Source: Oasisia sp. SBJ-2009
Lineage: Eukaryota > Annelida > Polychaeta > Sabellida > Siboglinidae
Direction: 5' to 3'
Length of the DNA stretch: 64,000 bases
Assembly: GCA_964017155.1 (NCBI GenBank)
Contig: OZ024861.1
Span: 28,902,233 to 28,966,232, forward strand
Within the stretch, counting starts at the first letter, position 1. Every line of letters starts with the position of its first letter. Both the position numbers and the translations under genes were made by a program. The notes beneath the pieces are model-generated. The model did no database searches. It was not told the origin of the DNA and was given only the letters and a program-made list of their open reading frames with translations. This document shows, piece after piece, positions 1 to 12,300 of the stretch.

Positions 1-155
1 TGTTTTCTTAGCCAAGTAGAAATTGTAATGTCAACTTAATTGATTGCATTTAAAAGTACATATGTCGTTAAAACAGTCTTGAATATCTTTTTCATATAGC
101 CTTGAAAAGTCTTGAATAGTCTTGAATTTCAAATGTCCAGATGTGTACGGATCCT
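1..155. repeat. right part of a dispersed terminal-inverted-repeat element (family A, copy 1)
   Basis: The window opens inside an element rich in CTTGAAAAGTCTTGAAT motifs. It ends in GTGTACGGATCCTG, close to the right end of the fuller copy at 1613-2006. It lies in the intron upstream of the first visible SON exon. Confidence 0.7.
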
Positions 156-199
156 GATGAGTGAACCTGTTCCATGTGGGTGTGTGTTGTGTGTTGCAG

Positions 200-309
200 T
201 GCGCGTGCATTCAACAACATGCAGACTGGACAGGGTCCGTCCGTGGAGCTGAAGCCAGAGCAGCTACTGGCCCTCAAGGCTGGTGGTCACTCCGTCCAGG
301 AACTCACAG
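200..309 (+). CDS. SON: SON exon a (first exon in window)
   Basis: The acceptor is TGTGTTGCAG and the donor is CACAG/GTGATG. The frame gives AFNNMQTGQGPSVELKPEQ and then an LKAGG..VQELT stretch. The exon ends in phase 1, and the split codon completes D with the next exon. It enters in phase 2, so earlier coding exons must exist to the left. Confidence 0.85.
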
Positions 310-3300
310 GTGATGGTCAATTCTAGGCATATCCCAATAAATGAATTTTTAATCATGCATGTTAATAATGACCCGCCTCGACACTCAGTCAGGTGTGTAG
401 ACAAATAAACAAGGAAGACAGGGTTGTGGGTGAACTTGGTCAAGGAAGAGAGAAGGATTAAAGGACATGGAGTTACATTAACAAAGAAGCAGTGTAGACT
501 AGATATTAGACAATTCTCATTTTCACAAAGAATAGTTAACGAATGGGACAGATTATCAGCTGATTGTGTTGGTGCTAGTAGTGTTAATATATTTTAAAAT
601 AAAATCGACATATACCTAAGACGGGCGGGGTATACTTAGATAGATGGGTTGGACTATCGATAAGCCAAACGGCTTCCTAGTCCACCTGCCATCTAGAGTT
701 GAATCTCTAGGTGGCAATCTTGTTAAATCTCTTGTTAAAAACCTGTAGATCTGCCTTGTTTTAATGTTATGCAATAACCATATTATGTGTGAATAATCAC
801 CATACATAGTAAACATGTACATCAGTATAGATAGTTACAAGAGAACGGTGCAAACTTCTTGATCTACAAGTCAGACTACCTACTAACATCTACACAATGC
901 ATCTAATCCCCCCATCTATGCATCTAATCCCCCCATCTATGCATCTAATCCCCCCATCTATGCATCTAATCCCCCCATCTATGCATCTAATCCCCCCATC
1001 TATGCATCTAATCCCCCCATCTATGCATCTAATCCCCCCATCTATGCATCTAATCCCCCCATCTATGCATCTAATCCCCCCATCTATGCATCTAATCCCC
1101 CCATCTATGCATCTAATCCCCCCATCTATGCATCTAATCCCCCCATCTATGCATCTAATCCCCCCATCTATGCATCTAATCCCCCCATCTATGCATCTAA
1201 TCCCCCCATCTATGCATCTAATCCCCCCATCTATGCATCTAATCCCCCCATCTATGCAATGACTAACTATAAACATAAGTACAACAGTTATCACAGGATG
1301 GTGGGTGGGAACTTAAACTATTCGCACAAATATTATAATGCTATCGTTGGAACTTGTAAACACAGCTGCTGAGCCAAGCAAGGCTGATTAGATACTGTTA
1401 TAATAAGATTAAAAAGGTTATATAAAAAATAAAGAAATGGTTTTAGAATATTATGATAAGTAAAGATATAGTTTAAATAAATTGGCTGGTTCCAAGCAAT
1501 TAATTGTATCCGAGGTTTGACCTTTCACACCTCGAGTCAGCCACATGTGCCCAATACACTGACACTCTGAGACAACCAAGTCCAGCTCAAACTAATCTTG
1601 TAATGCTATATTCAGGGTCGTACGGGGCCTTGAAAGTCTTGAAAAGCCTTTTGAATGTGATTGAACCAAATTCAAGGCCTTGAAATCCTTGAATTTTACA
1701 AGTATTCTTGAAAAGTCTTGAATTTAATTGTGGTCAGTAAAATATTGTTTCGCCTCAATTGTTGTGATAACTAACAGCTGGAAAAGGAAAAGCCTATGCA
1801 AAAAATAACTGATGTGCACATTGGGCAGTTGGCATTTCATTGTGGTCAGCGCCATTTTTTTAGTCAAGTAAATTTTTTAATGTTAACTTAATTTGCTGCA
1901 CTTAAAAGTACACGTCGTTAAAACAGTCTTGAATTTGTTTTAGAAATAGCCTTGAAAAGTCTTGAATAGCCTTGAATTTCAAATTACCTGATGTGTACGG
2001 ACCCTGTATATTGCATCAGGGCGCGAATCCAGCATAAAATAACCTTGAATGTGGTGCCATGTAGTGGATAGTTTTAAAAGCAAGTCAGGAACATTGTTTA
2101 AATGTACCAACATAACAATTTAAAGTTTCTGGTCAAACAGATGTGAAAACGGGTACTTTTAAAATAACGGCTGGGATGTAAAGGGTTAACAAGAACATCT
2201 GTGTGGAGTCTAACACTGACGGTGGTTCTGTGTGGAGTCTAACACTGACGGTGGTTCTGTGTGGAGTCTAACACTGATGGTGGTTCTGTGTGGAGTCTAA
2301 CACTGACGGTGGTTCTGTGTGGAGTCTAACACTGACGGTGGTTCTGTGTGGAGTCTAACACTGATGGTGGTTCTGTGTGGAGTCTAACACTGATGGTGGT
2401 TCTGTGTGGAGTCTAACACTGACGGTGGTTCTGTGTGGAGTCTAACACTGACGGTGGTTCTGTGTGGAGTCTAACACTGATGGTGGTTCTGTGTGGAGTC
2501 TAACACTGACGGTGGTTCTGTGTGGAGTCTAACACTGACGGTGGTTCTTTGTGGAGTCTAACACTGACGGTGGTTCTGTGTGGAGTCTAACACTGACGGT
2601 GGTCCTGTGTGGAGTCTAACACTGACGGTGGTTCTGTGTGGAGTCTAACACTGACGGTGGTTCTGTGTGGAGTCTAACACTGACGGTGGTTCTGTGTGGA
2701 GTCTAACACTGACGGTGGTTCTGTGTGGAGTCTAACACTGACGGTGGTTCTTTGTGGAGTCTAACACTGATGGTGGTTCTTTGTGGAGTCTAACACTGAC
2801 GGTGATTCTGTGTGGAGTCTAACACTGATGGTGGTTCTGTGTGGAGTCTAACACTGACGGTGGTCCTGTGTGGAGTCTAACACTGATGGTGGTTCTGTGT
2901 GGAGTCTAACACTGACGGTGGTCCTGTGTGGAGTCTAACACTGACGGTGGTCCTGTGTGGAGTCTAACACTGACGGTGGTTCTGTGTGGAGTCTAACACT
3001 GACGGTGGTCCTGTGTGGAGTCTAACACTGATGGTGGTCCTGTGTGGAGTCTAACACTGACGGTGGTCCTGTGTGGAGTCTAACACTGACGGTGGTCCTG
3101 TGTGGAGTCTAACACTGATGGTGGTCCTGTGTGGAGTCTAACACTGACGGTGGTCCTGTGTGGAGTCAAACACTGACGGTGGTCCTGTGTGGAGTCTAAC
3201 ACTGATGGTGGTCCTGTGTGGAGTCTAACACTGATGGTGGTTCTGTGTGGAGTCTAACACTGATGGTGGTTCTGTGTGGAGTCTAACACTGACGGTGGTC

Positions 3301-6300
3301 CTGTGTGGAGTCAAACACTGACGGTGGTCCTGTGTAGAGTCTAACACTGACGGTGGTCCTGTGTGGAGTCAAACACTGACGGTGGTCCTGTGTGGAGTCT
3401 AACACTGACGGTGGTTCTGTGTGGAGTCTAACACTGACGGTGGTTCTGTGTGGAGTCTAACACTGATGGTGGTCCTGTGTGGAGTCTAACACTGATGGTG
3501 GTTCTGTGTGGAGTCTAACACTGATGGTGGTTCTGTGTGGAGTCTAACACTGATGGTGGTCCTGTGTGGAGTCTAACACTGATGGTGGTCCTGTGTGGAG
3601 TCTAACACTGACGGTGGTCCTGTGTGGAGTCAAACACTGACGGTGGTCCTGTGTGGAGTCTAACACTGATGGTGGTTCTGTGTGGAGTCTAACACTGATG
3701 GTGGTTCTGTGTGGAGTCTAACACTGATGGTGGTTCTGTGTGGAGTCTAACACTGATGGTGGTCCTGTGTGGAGTCTAACACTGATGGTGGTTCTGTGTG
3801 GAGTCTAACACTGATGGTGGTTCTGTGTGGAGTCTAACACTGATGGTGGTTCTGTGTGGAGTCTAACACTGATGGTGGTCCTGTGTGGAGTCTAACACTG
3901 ATGGTGGTCCTGTGTGGAGTCTAACACTGATGGTGGTTCTGTGTGGAGTCTAACACTGATGGTGGTTCTGTGTGGAGTCTAACACTGATGGTGGTTCTGT
4001 GTGGAGTCTAACACTGATGGTGGTTCTGTGTGGAGTCTAACACTGATGGTGGTTCTGTGTGGAGTCTAACACTGATGGTGGTCCTGTGTGGAGTCTAACA
4101 CTGACGGTGGTCCTGTGTGGAGTCAAACACTGACGGTGGTCCTGTGTGGAGTCTAACACTGATGGTGGTTCTGTGTGGAGTCTAACACTGATGGTGGTTC
4201 TGTGTGGAGTCTAACACTGATGGTGGTTCTGTGTGGAGTCTAACACTGACGGTGGTCCTGTGTGGAGTCTAACACTGATGGTGGTCCTGTGTGGAGTCTA
4301 ACACTGACGGTGGTCCTGTGTGGAGTCTAACACTGACGGTGGTCCTGTGTGGAGTCTAACACTGATGGTGGTCCTGTGTGGAGTCTAACACTGACGGTGG
4401 TCCTGTGTGGAGTCAAACACTGACGGTGGTCCTGTGTGGAGTCTAACACTGATGGTGGTCCTGTGTGGAGTCTAACACTGATGGTGGTTCTGTGTGGAGT
4501 CTAACACTGATGGTGGTTCTGTGTGGAGTCTAACACTGACGGTGGTCCTGTGTGGAGTCAAACACTGACGGTGGTCCTGTGTGGAGTCTAACACTGACGG
4601 TGGTCCTGTGTGGAGTCAAACACTGACGGTGGTCCTGTGTGGAGTCTAACACTGATGGTGGTCCTGTGTGGAGTCTAACACTGATGGTGGTTCTGTGTGG
4701 AGTCTAACACTGATGGTGGTTCTGTGTGGAGTCTAACACTGATGGTGGTCCTGTGTGGAGTCTAACACTGATGGTGGTCCTGTGTGGAGTCTAACACTGA
4801 CGGTGGTCCTGTGTGGAGTCAAACACTGACGGTGGTCCTGTGTGGAGTCTAACACTGATGGTGGTTCTGTGTGGAGTCTAACACTGATGGTGGTTCTGTG
4901 TGGAGTCTAACACTGATGGTGGTTCTGTGTGGAGTCTAACACTGATGGTGGTCCTGTGTGGAGTCTAACACTGATGGTGGTTCTGTGTGGAGTCTAACAC
5001 TGATGGTGGTTCTGTGTGGAGTCTAACACTGATGGTGGTTCTGTGTGGAGTCTAACACTGATGGTGGTCCTGTGTGGAGTCTAACACTGATGGTGGTCCT
5101 GTGTGGAGTCTAACACTGATGGTGGTTCTGTGTGGAGTCTAACACTGACGGTGGTTCTGTGTGGAGTCTAACACTGACGGTGGTTCTGTGTGGAGTCTAA
5201 CACTGACGGTGGTTCTGTGTGGAGTCTAACACTGACGGTGGTTCTGTGTGGAGTCTAACACTGACGGTGGTTCTGTGTGGAGTCTAACACTGATGGTGGT
5301 TCTGTGTGGAGTCTAACACTGATGGTGGTTCTGTGTGGAGTCTAACACTGATGGTGGTTCTGTGTGGAATCTAACACTGACGGTGGTTCTGTGTGGAGTC
5401 TAACACTGATGGTGGTTCTGTGTGGAGTCTAACACTGATGGTGGTTCTGTGTGGAGTCTAACACTGATGGTGGTTCTGTGTGGAGTCTAACACTGATGGT
5501 GGTTCTGTGTGGAATCTAACACTGACGGTGGTTCTGTGTGGAGTCTAACACTGATGGTGGTTCTGTGTGGAGTCTAACACTGATGGTGGTCCTGTGTGGA
5601 GTCTAACACTGATGGTGGTCCTGTGTGGAGTCTAACACTGATGGTGGTTCTGTGTGGAGTCTAACACTGACGGTGGTTCTGTGTGGAGTCTAACACTGAT
5701 GGTGGTTCTGTGTGGAGTCTAACACTGACGGTGGTTCTGTGTGGAGTCTAACACTGATGGTGGTTCTGTGTGGAGTCTAACACTGACGGTGGTTCTGTGT
5801 GGAGTCTAACACTGATGGTGGTTCTGTGTGGAGTCTAACACTGACGGTGGTCCTGTGTGGAGTCTAACACTGACGGTGGTCCTGTGTGGAGTCAAACACT
5901 GACGGTGGTCCTGTGTGGAGTCTAACACTGACGATGGTTCTGTGTGGAGTCTAACACTGATGGTGGTTCTGTGTGGAGTCTAACACTGATGGTGGTCCTG
6001 TGTGGAGTCTAACACTGACGGTGGTCCTGTGTGGAGTCAAACACTGACGGTGGTCCTGTGTGGAGTCTAACACTGACGATGGTTCTGTGTGGAGTCTAAC
6101 ACTGATGGTGGTCCTGTGTGGAGTCTAACACTGATGGTGGTCCTGTGTGGAGTCTAACACTGACGATGGTTCTGTGTGGAGTCTAACACTGATGGTGGTT
6201 CTGTGTGGAGTCTAACACTGATGGTGGTTCTGTGTGGAGTCTAACACTGACGGTGGTCCTGTGTGGAGTCTAACACTGACGGTGGTTCTGTGTGGAGTCT

Positions 6301-9300
6301 AACACTGACGGTGGTTCTGTGTGGAGTCTAACACTGATGGTGGTTCTGTGTGGAGTCTAACACTGATGGTGGTTCTGTGTGGAGTCTAACACTGATGGTG
6401 GTCCTGTGTGGAGTCTAACACTGATGGTGGTCCTGTGTGGAGTCTAACACTGACGGTGGTCCTGTGTGGAGTCAAACACTGACGGTGGTCCTGTGTGGAG
6501 TCTAACACTGATGGTGGTTCTGTGTGGAGTCTAACACTGATGGTGGTTCTGTGTGGAGTCTAACACTGATGGTGGTTCTGTGTGGAGTCTAACACTGATG
6601 GTGGTCCTGTGTGGAGTCTAACACTGATGGTGGTTCTGTGTGGAGTCTAACACTGATGGTGGTTCTGTGTGGAGTCTAACACTGATGGTGGTTCTGTGTG
6701 GAGTCTAACACTGATGGTGGTCCTGTGTGGAGTCTAACACTGATGGTGGTCCTGTGTGGAGTCTAACACTGATGGTGGTTCTGTGTGGAGTCTAACACTG
6801 ACGGTGGTTCTGTGTGGAGTCTAACACTGACGGTGGTTCTGTGTGGAGTCTAACACTGACGGTGGTTCTGTGTGGAGTCTAACACTGACGGTGGTTCTGT
6901 GTGGAGTCTAACACTGACGGTGGTTCTGTGTGGAGTCTAACACTGATGGTGGTTCTGTGTGGAGTCTAACACTGATGGTGGTTCTGTGTGGAGTCTAACA
7001 CTGATGGTGGTTCTGTGTGGAATCTAACACTGACGGTGGTTCTGTGTGGAGTCTAACACTGATGGTGGTTCTGTGTGGAGTCTAACACTGATGGTGGTTC
7101 TGTGTGGAGTCTAACACTGATGGTGGTTCTGTGTGGAGTCTAACACTGATGGTGGTTCTGTGTGGAATCTAACACTGACGGTGGTTCTGTGTGGAGTCTA
7201 ACACTGATGGTGGTTCTGTGTGGAGTCTAACACTGATGGTGGTTCTGTGTGGAGTCTAACACTGATGGTGGTTCTGTGTGGAGTCTAACACTGATGGTGG
7301 TTCTGTGTGGAGTCTAACACTGATGGTGGTTCTGTGTGGAGTCTAACACTGATGGTGGTCCTGTGTGGAGTCTAACACTGATGGTGGTCCTGTGTGGAGT
7401 CTAACACTGATGGTGGTTCTGTGTGGAGTCTAACACTGACGGTGGTTCTGTGTGGAGTCTAACACTGACGGTGGTTCTGTGTGGAGTCTAACACTGACGG
7501 TGGTTCTGTGTGGAGTCTAACACTGACGGTGGTTCTGTGTGGAGTCTAACACTGACGGTGGTTCTGTGTGGAGTCTAACACTGATGGTGGTTCTGTGTGG
7601 AGTCTAACACTGATGGTGGTTCTGTGTGGAGTCTAACACTGATGGTGGTTCTGTGTGGAATCTAACACTGACGGTGGTTCTGTGTGGAGTCTAACACTGA
7701 TGGTGGTTCTGTGTGGAGTCTAACACTGATGGTGGTTCTGTGTGGAGTCTAACACTGACGGTGGTCCTGTGTGGAGTCAAACACTGACGGTGGTCCTGTG
7801 TGGAGTCTAACACTGATGGTGGTTCTGTGTGGAGTCTAACACTGATGGTGGTTCTGTGTGGAGTCTAACACTGATGGTGGTCCTGTGTGGAGTCTAACAC
7901 TGATGGTGGTTCTGTGTGGAATCTAACACTGACGGTGGTTCTGTGTGGAGTCTAACACTGATGGTGGTTCTGTGTGGAGTCTAACACTGATGGTGGTTCT
8001 GTGTGGAGTCTAACACTGACGGTGGTCCTGTGTGGAGTCAAACACTGACGGTGGTCCTGTGTGGAGTCTAACACTGATGGTGGTTCTGTGTGGAGTCTAA
8101 CACTGATGGTGGTTCTGTGTGGAGTCTAACACTGACGGTGGTTCTGTGTGGAGTCTAACACTGACGGTGGTTCTGTGTGGAGTCTAACACTGACGGTGGT
8201 TCTGTGTGGAGTCTAACACTGACGGTGGTTCTGTGTGGAGTCTAACACTGACGGTGGTTCTGTGTGGAGTCTAACACTGACGGTGGTTCTGTGTGGAGTC
8301 TAACACTGACGGTGGTTCTGTGTGGAGTCTAACACTGATGGTGGTTCTGTGTGGAGTCTAACACTGATGGTGGTTCTGTGTGGAGTCTAACACTGATGGT
8401 GGTTCTGTGTGGAATCTAACACTGACGGTGGTTCTGTGTGGAGTCTAACACTGATGGTGGTTCTGTGTGGAGTCTAACACTGATGGTGGTTCTGTGTGGA
8501 GTCTAACACTGATGGTGGTTCTGTGTGGAGTCTAACACTGATGGTGGTTCTGTGTGGAATCTAACACTGACGGTGGTTCTGTGTGGAGTCTAACACTGAT
8601 GGTGGTTCTGTGTGGAGTCTAACACTGATGGTGGTTCTGTGTGGAATCTAACACTGACGGTGGTTCTGTGTGGAGTCTAACACTGATGGTGGTTCTGTGT
8701 GGAGTCTAACACTGATGGTGGTTCTGTGTGGAGTCTAACACTGACGGTGGTTCTGTGTGGAGTCTAACACTGATGGTGGTTCTGTGTGGAATCTAACACT
8801 GATGGTGGTTCTGTGTGGAGTCTAACACTGATGGTGGTTCTGTGTGGAGTCTAACACTGATGGTGGTTCTGTGTGGAGTCTAACACTGATGGTGGTTCTG
8901 TGTGGAATCTAACACTGACGGTGGTTCTGTGTGGAGTCTAACACTGATGGTGGTTCTGTGTGGAATCTAACACTGATGGTGGTTCTGTGTGGAGTCTAAC
9001 ACTGATGGTGGTTCTGTGTGGAGTCTAACACTGACGGTGGTTCTGTGTGGAGTCTAACACTGATGGTGGTTCTGTGTGGAATCTAACACTGATGGTGGTT
9101 CTGTGTGGAGTCTAACACTGACGGTGGTCCTGTGTGGAGTCTAACACTGACGGTGGTCCTGTGTGGAGTCTAACACTGACGGTGGTTCTGTGTGGAGTCT
9201 AACACTGACGGTGGTCCTGTGTGGAGTCTAACACTGATGGTGGTCCTGTGTGGAGTCTAACACTGACGGTGGTCCTGTGTGGAGTCTAACACTGATGGTG

Positions 9301-12300
9301 GTTCTGTGTGGAGTCTAACACTGACGGTGGTTCTGTGTGGAGTCTAACACTGATGGTGGTTCTGTGTGGAGTCTAACACTGATGGTGGTTCTGTGTGGAG
9401 TCTAACACTGATGGTGGTTCTGTGTGGAGTCTAACACTGACGGTGGTTCTGTGTGGAGTCTAACACTGATGGTGGTTCTGTGTGGAGTCTAACACTGATG
9501 GTGGTTCTGTGTGGAGTCTAACACTGATGGTGGTTCTGTGTGGAGTCTAACACTGACGGTGGTTCTGTGTGGAGTCTAACACTGACGGTGGTCCTGTGTG
9601 GAGTCTAACACTGACGGTGGTTCTGTGTGGAGTCTAACACTGACGGTGGCTCTGTGTGGAGTCTAACACTGACGGTGGTTCTGTGTGGAGTCTAACACTG
9701 ACGGTGGTTCTGTGTGGAGTCTAACACTGACGGTGGTCCTGTGTGGAGTCTAACACTGAAGGTGGTTCTGTGTGGAGTCTAACACTGACGGTGGTCCTGT
9801 GTGGAGTCTAACACTGATGGTGGTTCTGTGTGGAGTCTAACACTGACGGTGGTTCTGTGTGGAGTCAAACACTGACGGTGGTCCTGTGTGGAGTCTAACA
9901 CTGATGGTGGTTCTGTGTGGAATCTAACACTGACGGTGGTCCTGTGTGGAGTCTAACACTGACGGTGGTCCTGTGTGGAGTCTAACACTGATGGTGGTTC
10001 TGTGTGGAGTCTAACACTGACGGTGGCTCTGTGGTTCTGTGCAGACTTTTGCAAGAAGATCTCGCAGAAGGACAAGCCACGGAGGAGTTCTAGCGAGGAC
10101 ACAAGTGACAGTGGACTGAACGAGGAGGAGGAGGGGTGTGGGCCCTTCATCCATCACCCCTTCAAGCTGCGGGAAAACCAGCCCAACATAGTGATGAACA
10201 TCGCCGTGAGTCTCCCTTGACACAGCAGTGTCAGGATGTTGCCGTTTGTCAGTTGCAAAATCAATATCTCAGTCAGGTGACTGGGGTACTATTTCACTAA
10301 TGTTGCTACAAAGTCTTACACTCAATTTGTTTCTCCTAACAATCTATTTTGATCCTTAACGGTGATCTTTAAATCATGAAAACTTTAAACACCATAACGT
10401 GCCAACAGGACATTGTCACTGGTGTGTCATGGAAATAGTGTCCTCAGTAATATAGCAGTGCATAGTTGCGTTTTGTAAAACTCTTACTTTAACAGCGGAT
10501 TTTGTTTAAGGATGAATTTTCCTTAAAAGAGTTATTTATCTTAGTGAAGTGGTCCCTCGAAGTTAGTTGTTGGAGTGTCTCTAAAATCTATTCTGTAAGT
10601 GTCTCAGAACCTTTGTTCCTCAGTAATTGTCAATCACCCTGTCTCTTGGTATTTCACTATATAAATGTAACTTAGTCTCTTAGTTTATCAGTCTCTTAAT
10701 GCCTCAGAATCTGTTTTTGTGTAATGTTTATTCAAACTTTTTTGTCTCATGGTATCTCAGTAACTATTTACTTTTAGTGTGATAACCCTATTGAGCGGTG
10801 GCATGGTGTATGACACTTGAATATGAATGTCCCTTTGGCGGCATTGACGATGTCTGCTATTCAAATAATTTTTATGTTTTCCGCACATGTTCTATATAGC
10901 CATTAAGGGTGATGCTTTAGCATTGCAGAAGCGCTAATCATGCATTGTCGCCCTGTTGAATTTTTTCGAGATTTGTTTATTCTTGTGTAACTGATTGCAA
11001 AAATGTCCAGCCGCAGTGATGGCAAAAAACATTACTTATGTCATTGATGGCGATTTACCAAGTAACTACTGACTTAGGCAGATCAGTCTCTTGGTTTCTC
11101 TGTACTTATATAATTCAGTCTATTTGTATCTCGGTGTCTGTATAACTTTGTCTATTGGGATTCAGTATCTCTCTCACTGAGTGTAGTATTGTGGTAGTGT
11201 CACCCATCTCTCATTGTATAGTCACTAAACAGACGTTTTTATGTTGGCAGAATGCAAAACAACTTCCGATCCTGACCCCCGCGATGAAGGCGAGCCTGGG
11301 CACAGAGCTGAGGGTTCAGTTCCCTGTGTCGAGTGGGAGTCAACACCGGGCCAAGGAGTGGGTGACGGTGGAGAAACCAACCCCAGCCACACCCACAGCC
11401 ACAGCCACACCCACAGCCACAGCCACACCCACAGCCACAGCCACGCCGCCTGTAGCCCCACCTCCCAAGGAGGACAGCGTCTTCCCTGATCCCCCCATAC
11501 AGGTAGGGATCGCTCGGCTGCCTCCTTCCTGTCTGTCTTCCCGCAGTGTTGGGGTGTTTTTGTCACTATGAAAGTCTGATGTGTTGGAAGCATGTGCTAT
11601 GGGTGAATAGTTAACGTTGTTTTTGTAAGGTAAAAGGTGTTGTGTTGATATCCTGTAAAGAGTTTATTTGTAAATTTAGGCTTGGGGGAGGGCTGAAATG
11701 CTTGAAGATCTATTGTCCAAACATAAGAACATTCCACTTAGAGGATATTTTTACCATAATTTGATAAAGATGGTGACACAGTATATTTTAAATAATTTTT
11801 CTGTGGCACTGGGTGCCGCCATTTTCACAGACTTCACACAAATTGTCCTTCCTGTCTCAGCCTGTCAGTATTGTCCTTCCTGTCATAGCCTGTCAGTATT
11901 GTCCTTCCTGTCGCAGCCTGTCAGTATTGTCCTTCCTGTCATAGCCTGTCAGTATTGTCCTTCCTGTCGCAGCCTGTCAGTATTGTCCTTCCTGTCGCAG
12001 CCTGTCAGTATTGTCCTTCCTGTCGCAGCCTGTCAGTATTGTCCTTCCTGTCGCAGCCTGTCAGTATTGTCCTTCCTGTCGCAGCCTGTCAGTATTGTCC
12101 TTCTTGTCGCAGCCTGTCAGTATTGGTGACGTGGTGTCTGAGAGATTGAGTGCACTGCGGAGGCTACAGTCAAACCCGAATGACGTCCAAGCTCTGACCA
12201 AGATACACCATGTTGACCGCCAGGTGTGTACTTTGGTCCAGAATTAACTGTTTTGAACTGTATATTTCTAATCGCTGTCACTGTAATATTCTAGTTTTTT

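Larger units (their letters stand above)
310..10044 (+). other. SON intron, 9.7 kb, mostly repeat
   Basis: This intron holds a 5'-truncated LINE tail, a perfect 21-bp minisatellite, a 394-bp inverted-repeat element and a 7.8-kb array of a 29-mer that ends at the next acceptor. No coding exon was seen in it. Confidence 0.85.

Noticed and set aside
890..1294. Tandem MHLIPPS / CIDGGIR peptides
   Set aside because: Perfect 21-mer in an intron, open by virtue of its period.
2199..10027. CRISPR-like regular array
   Set aside because: Direct head-to-tail 29-mers with no spacers, in a eukaryotic intron.
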